A stretch of 55,083 nucleotides of DNA from an uncultured Prevotellaceae bacterium (GCA_946407325.1 CAMJNN010000002.1:1-55083), one strand, 5' to 3'; shown: positions 27,182 through 37,246, numbered from the stretch's first letter. Notes: a model not told the origin generated them from the letters alone. Translations and numbers: made by a program.

Positions 27182-27754
27182 ATGACAATAAACGTTGCAA
27201 TTCTCGCTTCAGGCAATGGCAGTAATGCAGAAAATATTGCCCGCTATTTCATGTCGAGTACAAAGGTGATGGTTTCACTGATTTTGACTAACAGTCAAAA
27301 AGCTTATGCCCTGCAAAGGGCACGAAACTTAGGCATCCCCTGTGCCTATTTTTCAAAAGAGTTCTGGCAGGATGGCGAGGCGATACTGCATCTGCTTCAA
27401 TCCTTCCACATCGATTTTGTGGTATTGGCTGGCTTCTTGGCAAAAGTGCCGGATCTTATTTTGAAAGCCTATCCGCAACGTATGGTGAACATCCATCCAT
27501 CGTTATTACCCCTGCATGGAGGGAAGGGCATGTATGGCGACCGTGTGCACGAAGATGTACTCCGTAGTGGCGATAAGGAAAGTGGCATCACCATCCACTA
27601 CACCAGCGAAGTATATGATGCTGGACAGATTGTAGCTCAATATCGGTGTGAGGTAAAGCCTGACGATACGGTGGATAAGTTGGCTACTCGAGTGCATGCA
27701 TTGGAGTATGAATACTATCCAAAGGTAATTGAGCGTTTACTGTCTTCATTGTAG
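27182..27754 (+). CDS. purN: Phosphoribosylglycinamide formyltransferase
   Basis: 190 residues from the ATG at 27182 (a GTG eight codons upstream is less likely). Uses 10-formyl-THF to formylate GAR in purine synthesis. N-terminal ILASGNGSNAENI and catalytic Asn103, His105 (NIHPSLLP) and Asp146 (VYDAGQIV) are all present. Start of a run of four plus-strand genes with small gaps (14, 26 and 39 bases). Confidence 0.95.
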   Translation: MTINVAILASGNGSNAENIARYFMSSTKVMVSLILTNSQKAYALQRARNLGIPCAYFSKEFWQDGEAILHLLQSFHIDFVVLAGFLAKVPDLILKAYPQRMVNIHPSLLPLHGGKGMYGDRVHEDVLRSGDKESGITIHYTSEVYDAGQIVAQYRCEVKPDDTVDKLATRVHALEYEYYPKVIERLLSSL

Positions 27755-27768
27755 TAGATGATCTTATT

Positions 27769-28482
27769 ATGGATAAGTTGCATATCATAACGCCTGTAAA
27801 AGATTCCATTGATCTCACCATGCAGACCATCAAGTCTGTGTTGGATGCAGAACTCAACATACAGTTTACATATACGGTTTACAATGATTTTAGCACAGCC
27901 GAAAACACCCTCTGCTTAGAAGAGGCATCCAAGTCGTTGGGATTCAGGTTGATTAACCTAAGTGACCTGACCCACCATCCTTCTCCTAATTATCTGTTGG
28001 TGTTGCAGCACGCACAACGAGAAGCACTTACCGATAATGCCGACCTACTAATTGTGGAAAGCGATGTGATGGTGAAAAAAGACACCTTGCAAAAACTCCA
28101 TGAGGCGACAAAGCTTCCCCAATGTGGCATTGCAGCATCGGTAACCGTTGATGAGCAAGGCAGTGTCAACTACCCTTATCAGCACTTTCAAGACATAGGA
28201 AGTCAGGTGCTTCGCACTACCAAGCATTGCAGTTTTTGCTGCTCATTGCTTACAAACGACTTGCTGAAAGCATTTAGCTTTGAAGCATTGGACCCATCAA
28301 AGAATTGGTACGATGTAACCATCTCACACGAGGCGCTGAAGCACGGATTCCACAACTATCTGTTCGGCAACTTGCCCGTTTGGCATCGTCCGCATAGCAG
28401 TAGGCCATGGAAACAGCTAAAATACAGTAATCCGTTGAAATATTACTGGATTAAATTTACGAAGGGATATGACAAGATTTAA
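27769..28482 (+). CDS. Glycosyltransferase family 2-like protein
   Basis: 237 residues. Starts HIITPVKDSIDLTMQTIKSV like GT-A family 2 enzymes, has VYNDFSTAENT near residue 40 and an acidic IVESDVMVKKDT in the position of the DxD region. No membrane segments. Between purN and an ABC exporter, so a role in envelope or lipid sugar transfer is plausible but unproven. Confidence 0.75.
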   Translation: MDKLHIITPVKDSIDLTMQTIKSVLDAELNIQFTYTVYNDFSTAENTLCLEEASKSLGFRLINLSDLTHHPSPNYLLVLQHAQREALTDNADLLIVESDVMVKKDTLQKLHEATKLPQCGIAASVTVDEQGSVNYPYQHFQDIGSQVLRTTKHCSFCCSLLTNDLLKAFSFEALDPSKNWYDVTISHEALKHGFHNYLFGNLPVWHRPHSSRPWKQLKYSNPLKYYWIKFTKGYDKI

Positions 28483-28508
28483 CGGGAGTCATTAATATAA
28501 ATAAGGAA

Positions 28509-30350
28509 ATGAAAGATTTAATGCAGGTACTAAAACGCTTCGTACCACCCTATAAAAAATACTTGGTACTGACCGTGCTGTTCAATATTCTCAGCGCCTT
28601 GCTCAATATTTTCTCATTCATGGCCATCATCCCCATCTTGAATATCCTGTTCCAGACGGAGAAAGTGATAGAGCCTGTAGCATGGATGCCCTGGAGCGAA
28701 ATGACGTTGGGCAACATCAGCGAGGTAGTGAGCAACAATGCCAACCACCTAGTGCAGGAGATGATAATGAGCTGGGGCCCTACCACCACTATGTTGGTAA
28801 TAGGACTGTTTCTGGCAGTCGCCACTTTCCTCAAGACTGGTGCCTACTTCCTTTCCTCTGCCACCATCGTACCGATACGAACGGGAGTAGTCAGAGACAT
28901 CCGCAACCAACTGTATCAGAAGATAAACACCCTGCCATTAGGTTTCTTCAGCGAGGAGCGCAAGGGCGACATCATAGCCCGCATGAGCGGTGATGTACAG
29001 GAGATTGAGAATTCTATCATGGCAAGTCTTGACATGCTCTTTAAGAACCCCATTCTCATCGTCTCCTATTTTGCCGCCTTGCTGGTAGTATCTTGGCAAC
29101 TCACCCTCTTCACACTGTTTTTTGTACCAGTATTCGGCTGGTTCATGGGGTTTGTCGGCAAGAAGCTGAAGGCAAAGAGCATCAAGGCACAAACCCTGTG
29201 GAGCGACACCATGAGCATCGTAGAGGAAACCTTGGGAGGCTTACGCATCATCAAGGCTTTCATCGCAGAAGAAAAAATGAACCGGAAATTCGACAAAGTC
29301 AATTCAAGCTACCGTAACCATATCATGCGTGTCAATATCCGTCAGGCATTGGCGCACCCCATGAGTGAATTCCTGGGCACGGTAATGATCATCATCGTCC
29401 TGTGGTTTGGTGGCATTCTGGTACTGAACCAGCATGTGCTTGACGGTTCTACTTTTGTTTATTACTTGGTGATTCTGTACAGCATCATCAACCCATTGAA
29501 AGAGTTTTCTCGTGCCAGCTATAACATACCTAAAGGCATGGCGTCTATGGAGCGTGTTGATAAGATTCTCATGGCAGAGAGCAACATCTGTGAGAAAGAA
29601 CATCCTGTTCACATCAGCAACTTCCAACATCAGATAGAGTTCCGCGATGTGTCGTTCAAATATGCCGACAAATGGGTGTTGCGTCATATCAATCTTGTCA
29701 TAGAAAAGGGCAAGACCATTGCCTTAGTGGGACAGAGCGGTGGAGGCAAATCTACCTTAGTAGATCTTATCCCTCGCTATTACGATGTGCAAGAAGGGGA
29801 AGTGTTAATTGATGGCATCAACGTCAAAGATCTTGGCATACACGACCTGCGCCAACTTATTGGGAATGTTAACCAGGAGGCTATCCTTTTCAACGACTCT
29901 TTCTATAATAACATTGCCTTTGGCGTTGATCATGCCACCCAGGAACAGGTGGAGCAAGCTGCCCGTATAGCCAATGCCCATGATTTCATCATGGCTTCCG
30001 AACATGGCTACGACACCAATATCGGCGATCGTGGTGGAAGACTCTCTGGCGGTCAGCGTCAACGCATCAGCATCGCGCGTGCCATCCTTAAGAATCCCCC
30101 TATCTTGATTCTTGACGAAGCCACATCAGCCCTTGATACCGAGAGCGAGCGTTTGGTGCAAGATGCTCTGGAACGTTTGATGAAAACGCGTACTACCGTA
30201 GCCATAGCCCATCGTCTCAGTACGATTCGCAATGCCGACGAGATCTATGTACTACATGAAGGACAAATCGTTGAACAAGGCATGCATGAAGAACTGCTGC
30301 AAATGGATGGCTATTACAAAAAGCTGAACGATATGCAGTCATTAGGCTAA
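28509..30350 (+). CDS. ABC exporter, MsbA-like half transporter
   Basis: 613 residues. About six membrane helices in the N-terminal half, then an ATPase with Walker A GQSGGGKS (408-415), signature LSGGQ (512-516) and Walker B ILILDE with D536 and E537. No C39 peptidase domain precedes the membrane part, so it is not a leader-cleaving peptide exporter. Most similar in layout to lipid A flippases of the MsbA type. Co-directional with the neighbouring glycosyltransferase. Confidence 0.92.
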   Translation: MKDLMQVLKRFVPPYKKYLVLTVLFNILSALLNIFSFMAIIPILNILFQTEKVIEPVAWMPWSEMTLGNISEVVSNNANHLVQEMIMSWGPTTTMLVIGLFLAVATFLKTGAYFLSSATIVPIRTGVVRDIRNQLYQKINTLPLGFFSEERKGDIIARMSGDVQEIENSIMASLDMLFKNPILIVSYFAALLVVSWQLTLFTLFFVPVFGWFMGFVGKKLKAKSIKAQTLWSDTMSIVEETLGGLRIIKAFIAEEKMNRKFDKVNSSYRNHIMRVNIRQALAHPMSEFLGTVMIIIVLWFGGILVLNQHVLDGSTFVYYLVILYSIINPLKEFSRASYNIPKGMASMERVDKILMAESNICEKEHPVHISNFQHQIEFRDVSFKYADKWVLRHINLVIEKGKTIALVGQSGGGKSTLVDLIPRYYDVQEGEVLIDGINVKDLGIHDLRQLIGNVNQEAILFNDSFYNNIAFGVDHATQEQVEQAARIANAHDFIMASEHGYDTNIGDRGGRLSGGQRQRISIARAILKNPPILILDEATSALDTESERLVQDALERLMKTRTTVAIAHRLSTIRNADEIYVLHEGQIVEQGMHEELLQMDGYYKKLNDMQSLG

Positions 30351-30389
30351 CAAATATTGTGTGATAAATAATCATTAAAAATGACAGAT

Positions 30390-31511
30390 ATGAAAAAGTT
30401 CCTGTATTTATTTGCATTTGTCGCCCTCACCATGAGTACCCTCATCTCTTGTGGCGGCAACGGAGTGAACAACTTCAACATCAAGCGTGGCACCAACCTG
30501 AGTCACTGGCTGTCGCAATCCAGACAAGTGGGCGAGCAACGTAGATTGCACATCCAAGAGGACGACTTCGAGCGTTTGGAGCAGTTAGGCTTCGATTTTG
30601 TGCGCATCCCCATCGATGAGGTACAGTTCTGGGATGAAGACGGCAATAAACTGCCCGAGGCGTGGGACTTACTCACCAATGCCATCAACTTGGCAGAGAA
30701 GCATCACCTACGTGTAGTAGTTGACCTGCACATCATCCGCTCTCACCGCTTCATTGATAACGACAACTCCAATACCCTGTTCACATCAGAAGAGTCACAA
30801 CAAGGACTCATCAACCTATGGTATCAGTTGTCAGATGTATTGAAGGGCTATAGCAACGACTCTGTGGCTTACGAGTTTATGAACGAGCCGGTGGCCCCAG
30901 AGCATGAACAATGGAACGTGGTGGTGGAGAAGGTGCACAAAGCCCTGCGTGCGGTAGAGCCACAGCGCACACTGGTCATTGGTTCCAACCGTTGGCAAGA
31001 CTACGAGACCATCAAATACCTGCGAGTACCAGAAGGAGATAAGAACATCATTCTTTCCTTCCACTATTACCACCCAATGATCATTACCCATCGTGGCGCC
31101 TTCTGGACCCCACTGGGAAGATACAAGGGAAATGTCAACTACCCAGGCGTGCTGATTACCCAAGAAGATTATGATGCTGCTCCAGATGAGATAAAAGAAG
31201 ACCTGAAGCCATTCCTTACCCAGGTATGGGACAAGAACAAGATTCGTGAGGATTTCAAGGATGCCATTGCCGCAGCCAAGAAATATGGCTTGCAGTTATT
31301 CTGTGGAGAATGGGGTGTGTATGAGCCTGTAGAGCGTGATCTGGCTTACAAGTGGTACAAAGACATGATTGAGGTATTCGACGAGTTCGATATTGCCTGG
31401 ACTACCTGGTGCTATGATGGCGACTTTGGCTTCTGGGACCAGCGCACGGAATCCTACAAGGACAAGCCATTGGTGGATATCCTGATGTCAGGCAAAGCAT
31501 TAGGGGAGTAG
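30390..31511 (+). CDS. Glycoside hydrolase family 5 lipoprotein
   Basis: 373 residues from MKKFLYLFAF. Lipobox Cys21 in LISCGG. GH5 TIM-barrel: general acid Glu166 in YEFMNEPVAP and nucleophile Glu307 in LFCGEWGVYEP, plus RIPIDE and HYYHP. Likely endo-acting on a beta-glucan, mannan or xyloglucan-type chain. No carbohydrate-binding module and no SusC/D partner nearby. 39 bases after the ABC gene. Confidence 0.92.
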   Translation: MKKFLYLFAFVALTMSTLISCGGNGVNNFNIKRGTNLSHWLSQSRQVGEQRRLHIQEDDFERLEQLGFDFVRIPIDEVQFWDEDGNKLPEAWDLLTNAINLAEKHHLRVVVDLHIIRSHRFIDNDNSNTLFTSEESQQGLINLWYQLSDVLKGYSNDSVAYEFMNEPVAPEHEQWNVVVEKVHKALRAVEPQRTLVIGSNRWQDYETIKYLRVPEGDKNIILSFHYYHPMIITHRGAFWTPLGRYKGNVNYPGVLITQEDYDAAPDEIKEDLKPFLTQVWDKNKIREDFKDAIAAAKKYGLQLFCGEWGVYEPVERDLAYKWYKDMIEVFDEFDIAWTTWCYDGDFGFWDQRTESYKDKPLVDILMSGKALGE

Positions 31512-31527
31512 TTTCTTACACCAATGA

Positions 31528-31559
31528 TTTGTCATTATCAATCAAAATGATTATCTTTG
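31528..31559 (+). promoter_or_regulatory. Promoter of the DUF2461-glgB unit
   Basis: TTTG (31528-31531), 20 bases, TATCTTTG (31552-31559); 58 bases upstream of the DUF2461 ATG. Confidence 0.75.
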
Positions 31560-31589
31560 CGTGTTGGTGTCCTCGTGATGCCAACACGC
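31559..31589. promoter_or_regulatory. Inverted repeat at the transcription start (operator or 5' hairpin)
   Basis: GCGTGTTGG (31559-31567) and CCAACACGC (31581-31589) are perfect inverted repeats 13 bases apart. The left arm begins at the last base of the -7 box, so the repeat covers the expected start of transcription. Confidence 0.5.
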
Positions 31590-31617
31590 TCAATGTAGAA
31601 TTAATGTTAATGGTAGT

Positions 31618-32295
31618 ATGATGGATTTACAACTTATTTTTGACTTCCTCAGACAACTGTCGGCTCACAACGACCGTGAATGGTTTCATGAGCATAAGCC
31701 TTTATACCAAGCTGCCTCGCTAGAGTTTGACAAGTTGCTTACCATTCTCATATCGCGTGTAGGAGAGTTTGATCCTTCTGTCAGGCATTTGCAACCCAAA
31801 GACTGCACATGGCGTATCTATCGCGACGTGCGTTTCTCTCTCGACAAAAGTCCTTACAAGACGCATATGGGTGGCTTCCTCTCTGCTAAAGGCAAGAAGT
31901 CGCTGCACTGCGGCTACTATTTCCATTTGGATCCGGCAGGCAGTTTCTATGCAGGAGGTACCTATGGACTTACTCCCAAGCAGCTGCAGGAAATACGGTA
32001 TTCTATCTATGACAATATAGAGGAGTATCGCAGCATTATTGAGAACAAGCCATTCAAGAAATACTTCCCTACTATTGGCGAAGAATGCTTGAAAGTGAAT
32101 CCGAAAGGGTTTCCGAAAGATTTCCCCTACATGGACTTGCTGAAGCCAAAAGACTTTAGTGTATGGCATCGTTTGGACGAACAATTCTTCAATACGCCCG
32201 ACTTTGTGGATTTACTGGTGGATATGGCAAGGATTTCTAAACCTTTCCTGGACTTCCTGAACTATACGGTGGATGATTTTGTTAGAAAAAACTAA
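31618..32295 (+). CDS. DUF2461 family protein
   Basis: 225 residues. Conserved DUF2461 features: LSAHNDREWFHEHKPLYQ at the start, then RIYRDVRFSLDKSPYKTHMG and a GSFYAGGTYGL segment. No signal peptide or membrane helix. Biochemical role unknown in the family. Ten bases before glgB and transcribed with it. Confidence 0.88.
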   Translation: MMDLQLIFDFLRQLSAHNDREWFHEHKPLYQAASLEFDKLLTILISRVGEFDPSVRHLQPKDCTWRIYRDVRFSLDKSPYKTHMGGFLSAKGKKSLHCGYYFHLDPAGSFYAGGTYGLTPKQLQEIRYSIYDNIEEYRSIIENKPFKKYFPTIGEECLKVNPKGFPKDFPYMDLLKPKDFSVWHRLDEQFFNTPDFVDLLVDMARISKPFLDFLNYTVDDFVRKN

Positions 32296-32305
32296 TATTA
32301 AGCAT

Positions 32306-34315
32306 ATGAATACCTTGAACTTGATTAAGAACGACCCGTGGCTGGAGCCTTTCGCCGATGCCATTAACGGACGACATGAACATTTTCTGTACAAGGAAAA
32401 ACAGTTGACGAAGAATCATAGAAAGACCTTGGCTGACTTTGCTGAAGGTCACCTCTACTTTGGTTTGCATAAAACAGAAAAGAACTGGGTGTTGCGTGAA
32501 TGGGCTCCTAATGCTAAGGAAATATTTGTCATAGGCACCTTCAACGGTTGGCAAGAGGATCCTGCGTTTGCCATGAAGCCTAAGAAAGATGGCAATTGGG
32601 AGATAAAGCTGCCGCTGGATGCCTTGCATCATGAAGACCTGTTCAAGTTAAAGGTAAAATGGGATGGTGGCGAAGGTGAACGCATACCCGCATGGGCTAC
32701 TCGTGTGGTGCAGGATGATGCCACCAAGATTTTCAGCGCACAGGTATGGGATCCTGCAGAGCCGTACCAGGCAAAGGTGAAGAAGTTCAAGCCTGACACC
32801 AATCCATTACTCATCTACGAATGCCATGTAGGCATGAGTCAGAATGCCGAGAAGGTGGGTACCTATCGTGAGTTTAAGGACAATGTACTGCCTCGTGTGG
32901 CAAAAGACGGCTACAACTGCATCCAGATTATGGCCATTCAGGAGCACCCTTACTATGGCAGTTTCGGCTATCATGTGTCCAGCTTCTTTGCTCCGTCATC
33001 GCGTTTCGGTACGCCTGATGAATTGAAGGAGTTGATAGACACTGCTCACCAGATGGGCATTGCCGTCATTATGGACATCGTGCATTCGCATGCTGTGAAG
33101 AACGAGGTGGAGGGTTTGGGCAATTTTGCAGGCGACCCTAACCAGTATTTCTACCCTGGCGACCGTCACGAGCATCCGGCTTGGGATTCCTTGTGCTTCG
33201 ACTATGGCAAAGACAATGTGTTGCATTTCCTACTCTCTAACTGCAAGTATTGGTTGGAGGAGTTCAAGTTTGATGGTTTCCGCTTCGACGGCGTAACCTC
33301 CATGCTGTATTACAGTCATGGTTTAGGCGAGGCTTTCATGGGCTATGGTGATTATTTTAACGGTCATGAGGACGATAATGCCATCTGTTACCTCACCTTG
33401 GCCAACCGTCTGATTCATCAGGTGAACCCACATGCCATCACCATTGCTGAGGAAGTATCGGGTATGCCTGGTTTGGCTGCTCCTATTGATGATGGCGGCT
33501 ATGGCTTTGACTACCGTATGGCTATGAACATACCTGACTATTGGATCAAGACCATCAAGGAGAAGATTGACGAAGACTGGAAACCGAGCAGTATGTTCTG
33601 GGAAGTGACCAACCGTCGTGCTGACGAGAAAACCATCAGCTATGCTGAGAGTCACGACCAAGCGTTGGTGGGCGACAAGACCATCATTTTCCGCCTGATT
33701 GATGCTGACATGTATTGGCACTTCCAGAAGGGTGACGAGAATTACACCGTACATCGTGGCATTGCCTTGCATAAGATGATCAGATTGCTCACGGCATCAA
33801 CTATCAATGGTGGCTATCTGAATTTCATGGGCAATGAGTTCGGGCATCCAGAATGGATAGACTTCCCACGTGAGGGCAACGGATGGAGCCATAAGTATGC
33901 ACGTCGTCAGTGGGACTTGGTGGACAACAAGAACCTATGCTATCACTACTTGGGAGACTTCGACCAAGCCATGCTGAGTGTCATCAAGAGCGTGAAGCGT
34001 TTCCAGAAGACCAAGGTACAGGAGATATGGCACAACGATGGTGACCAGATCTTGGCCTACAAACGTGACGACCTGTTGTTCGTATTCAACTTCAATCCGG
34101 TACGTTCGTTTACCGACTATGGCTTCCTGGTACCTGAAGGTAGCTATGAGGTGGTGCTTAACACTGACAGCAAGGACTTTGGAGGAAACGGACTGAACAA
34201 TGACAGCATCAAGCATTTCACCATGCCTGATCCTATCTATCGGAAACAACGCAAAGGCTGGCTACAGTTGTATGTGCCTGCCCGTTCAGCCATGGTGCTG
34301 AGAAGGATAAGATAA
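32306..34315 (+). CDS. glgB: 1,4-alpha-glucan branching enzyme
   Basis: 669 residues from the ATG at 32306. Makes alpha-1,6 branches in glycogen. N-terminal CBM48-like domain, then a GH13 barrel with nucleophile Asp328 in GFRFDGVTSM and the acid in ITIAEEVSGMP (E382/E383). The length and the segments FGYHVSSFFAPSSRFG and GNEFGHPEWIDFP resemble eukaryote-like GH13_8 branching enzymes. Ends at a strong terminator. Confidence 0.96.
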   Translation: MNTLNLIKNDPWLEPFADAINGRHEHFLYKEKQLTKNHRKTLADFAEGHLYFGLHKTEKNWVLREWAPNAKEIFVIGTFNGWQEDPAFAMKPKKDGNWEIKLPLDALHHEDLFKLKVKWDGGEGERIPAWATRVVQDDATKIFSAQVWDPAEPYQAKVKKFKPDTNPLLIYECHVGMSQNAEKVGTYREFKDNVLPRVAKDGYNCIQIMAIQEHPYYGSFGYHVSSFFAPSSRFGTPDELKELIDTAHQMGIAVIMDIVHSHAVKNEVEGLGNFAGDPNQYFYPGDRHEHPAWDSLCFDYGKDNVLHFLLSNCKYWLEEFKFDGFRFDGVTSMLYYSHGLGEAFMGYGDYFNGHEDDNAICYLTLANRLIHQVNPHAITIAEEVSGMPGLAAPIDDGGYGFDYRMAMNIPDYWIKTIKEKIDEDWKPSSMFWEVTNRRADEKTISYAESHDQALVGDKTIIFRLIDADMYWHFQKGDENYTVHRGIALHKMIRLLTASTINGGYLNFMGNEFGHPEWIDFPREGNGWSHKYARRQWDLVDNKNLCYHYLGDFDQAMLSVIKSVKRFQKTKVQEIWHNDGDQILAYKRDDLLFVFNFNPVRSFTDYGFLVPEGSYEVVLNTDSKDFGGNGLNNDSIKHFTMPDPIYRKQRKGWLQLYVPARSAMVLRRIR

Positions 34316-34318
34316 AAA

Positions 34319-34352
34319 GAATCCCCGCCGATTGGCGGGGATTTATTTTTAA
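34319..34352. terminator. Terminator between glgB and nhaD
   Basis: AATCCCCGCC (34319-34328) and GGCGGGGATT (34334-34343) form a perfect GC-rich stem, followed by TTATTTTT on the plus strand. The convergent nhaD stops just beyond it. Confidence 0.85.
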
Positions 34353-35701
34353 TGAATCACCATGTATTGGACGATGTAACACAAGGCACCTGCCAAGTAA
34401 CCAATCAGGGCTATCCAGGTGATATGTCTGAAGTACCAGATAAAGTCGATCTTCTCGATACCCATGGCAGCCACACCAGCAGCTGAACCGATGATCAGGA
34501 TACTACCACCCGTTCCAGCACAGTAGGCCAACATCTCCCAGAAGTAATGGTCGATAGGGAAGTCATACATACCCATCGTACCAGCTACCAACGGCACATT
34601 ATCAACAATACTTGACAACACACCGATAATGGTATCGATGGTGAAATACTTATAAGGTTCCGCCAAAGCAATATGGTCAAGACTATTAGCCAACATGGAC
34701 AGATGGCCGCAAACCTGCAAGACACCCACAGCCATCAAGATACCCAAGAAGAAGATGATGCTTGACAAATCTACCCTACGCAGGATATGAGAGAGCTTCA
34801 AAGAGTGATAGTTCTGCTCTGCTGGGTCTTTCGGACGCATCAATTCGGTAACCATCCATACCAAACCCAAAGCACCAAGAATACCGATATATGGAGGCAG
34901 ATGGGTAATGCTCTTGAAGATAGGAACGCAAATAAGTACGCCCACACCTAAGAAGAGCACAATCTTACGTTGGTGAGCAGGTACACGTGATGCAGGACTG
35001 TCATCCACCACATCATCCACAGGAGCCTCAACATGTCCGCCGCGCAAGGTATAAGAGAGGATGGCAAATGGCACCAAGATGCTCACGATACTTGGCAAAA
35101 CGGTCATCTGCATGATATTCAAAGCGCTCACCTTTCCAGCAATCCACAGCATAATAGTGGTAACATCGCCAATAGGAGTCCATGCACCACCTGCATTGGC
35201 TGCGATGACAATCATACTGGCAAAGAACCAACGGTCATGCTTCACAGGAATGATCTTGTTAAGCAAGGTACACATCATGATGGTGGTGGTCAGGTTATCG
35301 AGGATGGCCGAGAGACAGAATGCCAAAGTGCCCAATATCCACAACAGCTCTACTTTAGAGGTAGCATTAATGCGGTCGGTAATGACACGGAATCCACCCC
35401 AACGATCCACCACCTCAACAATGGTCATGGCACCCAAGAGGAAGAACACGGTCTCACCTGTCTCACCTAAGTGGTGCACAATATTTGTAGAAAGGAAATC
35501 ATGGAAGTTATCAGCTGTCAGGCCCTCAGCAAAAGGAGGAGTCATGGCACCCGTGCCCGACATGGCGAAGATGGTCCACAACACAGCACACATCAACAAC
35601 GCTGTCGCCGCCTTGTTTATTTTCAAGGGATATTCTAAGGCTATGCACAAATAACCGAAAACAAAAACACAAATAATCAGATAAAACGCAAATGACATCA
35701 T
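34349..35701 (-). CDS. nhaD: Sodium:proton antiporter, NhaD type
   Basis: 450 residues from MMSFAFYLIICVFVFGYL. An earlier in-frame start at 35770 is rejected because it lies upstream of the promoter at 35727-35757. About twelve membrane segments; NhaD-family motifs include LDNLTTTIMMCTLL, ANAGGAWTPIGDVTTIMLW and VDNVPLVAGTMGMYD, with paired Asp/Asn residues in helices. Exchanges Na+ for H+ at the inner membrane. Confidence 0.95.
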   Translation of the reverse strand: MMSFAFYLIICVFVFGYLCIALEYPLKINKAATALLMCAVLWTIFAMSGTGAMTPPFAEGLTADNFHDFLSTNIVHHLGETGETVFFLLGAMTIVEVVDRWGGFRVITDRINATSKVELLWILGTLAFCLSAILDNLTTTIMMCTLLNKIIPVKHDRWFFASMIVIAANAGGAWTPIGDVTTIMLWIAGKVSALNIMQMTVLPSIVSILVPFAILSYTLRGGHVEAPVDDVVDDSPASRVPAHQRKIVLFLGVGVLICVPIFKSITHLPPYIGILGALGLVWMVTELMRPKDPAEQNYHSLKLSHILRRVDLSSIIFFLGILMAVGVLQVCGHLSMLANSLDHIALAEPYKYFTIDTIIGVLSSIVDNVPLVAGTMGMYDFPIDHYFWEMLAYCAGTGGSILIIGSAAGVAAMGIEKIDFIWYFRHITWIALIGYLAGALCYIVQYMVIH

Positions 35702-35726
35702 TTTAGTACAATTGTTTAATCGTTCG

Positions 35727-35757
35727 CAAAGATAGTGTAAAAACCCTAAAAAAGCAA
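35727..35757 (-). promoter_or_regulatory. Promoter of nhaD
   Basis: Minus-strand TTG (35755-35757), 20 bases, TATCTTTG (35727-35734); 25 bases upstream of the ATG at 35701. Confidence 0.8.
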
Positions 35758-35779
35758 GCGAAAAAGTCAAAATTGATGA

Positions 35780-37246
35780 TTACTCCTTTCGCCACAACTT
35801 GCTCATCTGTTCCAATGTCTTACCCTTGGTCTCAGGCACAAGTCTCCATACGAAAATGGCAGCTATCACGCAGATGGTACCATAAAGGCCATAGGTGAAC
35901 CAATGACCGAAATTGGCATCATCACCCAAACGCATGTTGAACATAGGCACGAATGACGAACTGACAATCCAGTTGAATATCCATTGGAAGGCTACGGCTA
36001 TAGCCACCGCTTTACCTCGGATGGTATTGGGGAATATCTCGGCGATGAGTACCCAGCAGATTGGTCCCCACGACATCATAAAAGAAGCGCTATAGACCAT
36101 AATGCTTAACATGGTAACTATCTCCAAGCCTGTTTTTCCGAAAGTAAGGGCCACGCCAAAAGCGCCTATTGCCATACCGATGGAACCACTGATGAGCAAT
36201 GGTTTCCTACCCCACTTCTCAACGGTAAAGACGGCTACCAAAGTAAAGAGGATATTGACCACACCCATAATGACCGTTTGCACCATTGGGTTATCCATAC
36301 CCATATCACCAAAGATACGGGGTGCATAATACAGCACAGCATTGATGCCCACCGTTTGCTGGAACACACTCAGCATGATGCCTATGAAGATACAGAGGAA
36401 ACCATAAGAGAACAGCTTCTCGGTCTTTTCGGTGATGGTCTCCTTGATGTCATGCAAAATCTCCTGTGCCACTGTTGCGCCATTGATGCGCTCCAATATG
36501 CGTTGCGCCTTGGTGTCTTCACCTACCATTACCAAGTAGCGAGGTGTTTCTGGTACAAAGCAGATGAGTAAGGCAAACAAGCCAGCAGGCACGGCCTCAC
36601 TACCGAACATGTATCGCCAACCTGTCTCAATGGCCCATGGGTCACTGCCTGGTGCCACTGCATTGATGCCCTCGCCTATCGATTCAATAATGGGATTGGT
36701 GTGCTGACCCAATATCATAAAGTTGACGAAATAGACCACCAGCTGACCAAAGATGATAGCAAACTGGTTCCATGACACCAACATGCCTCGAATACCAGAT
36801 GGTGCCACCTCACCAATATACATCGGACAGATGGCAGATGCCAAACCTACACCAATACCACCGATGACACGATAGATATTGAACACTACCAGCAGATTCA
36901 TAGAAGCCTCACCGTGATTGAAGAACAGGAACTCGGGGTTCATGGAACCCAATGCCGAAGCAAAGAACAGCAGGCCTGCCACAAACAACGAACGCTTGCG
37001 GCCCAACGACGATGCCATCCAGCCCGACAAGGCACTGCCTATCACACAACCAATCAGTGCACTGGCACAGGTAAAGCCATGCCAGCTGTCCGTATATATA
37101 AAATCACCTGCTCCGAGGAAAAAAGCTTGCAAACCTTTCTCGGCACCAGATATCACAGCTGTGTCATAACCAAATAACAAGCCGCCCAAAACGGCAACCA
37201 ACACGATGGAAAACAAATAGGCCTTACTGCCTTGTTGCTGATTCAT
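35780..37246 (-). CDS. xylE: Sugar porter, XylE-like D-xylose:H+ symporter
   Basis: 488 residues from the ATG at 37246 (a GTG two codons upstream is less likely). N-terminal GGLLFGYDTAVISG is the sugar-porter signature. FQQTVGINAVLYY has the Gln-Gln, Asn and Tyr that line the XylE/GLUT sugar site, and the length matches E. coli XylE (491). PETPRYL and PETKGKTLEQM complete the family. Substrate by homology; glucose or arabinose are alternatives. 78 bases upstream of the nhaD start. Confidence 0.88.
   Translation of the reverse strand: MNQQQGSKAYLFSIVLVAVLGGLLFGYDTAVISGAEKGLQAFFLGAGDFIYTDSWHGFTCASALIGCVIGSALSGWMASSLGRKRSLFVAGLLFFASALGSMNPEFLFFNHGEASMNLLVVFNIYRVIGGIGVGLASAICPMYIGEVAPSGIRGMLVSWNQFAIIFGQLVVYFVNFMILGQHTNPIIESIGEGINAVAPGSDPWAIETGWRYMFGSEAVPAGLFALLICFVPETPRYLVMVGEDTKAQRILERINGATVAQEILHDIKETITEKTEKLFSYGFLCIFIGIMLSVFQQTVGINAVLYYAPRIFGDMGMDNPMVQTVIMGVVNILFTLVAVFTVEKWGRKPLLISGSIGMAIGAFGVALTFGKTGLEIVTMLSIMVYSASFMMSWGPICWVLIAEIFPNTIRGKAVAIAVAFQWIFNWIVSSSFVPMFNMRLGDDANFGHWFTYGLYGTICVIAAIFVWRLVPETKGKTLEQMSKLWRKE

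Noticed and set aside
28509..30350. ABC transporter as exporter for the double-glycine peptides
   Set aside because: It has no N-terminal C39 peptidase domain, lies 16 kb away, and its layout is MsbA-like next to a glycosyltransferase-like gene.
35702..35770. N-terminal extension of nhaD
   Set aside because: The promoter for the gene lies inside this stretch, so translation must begin at 35701 or 35698.
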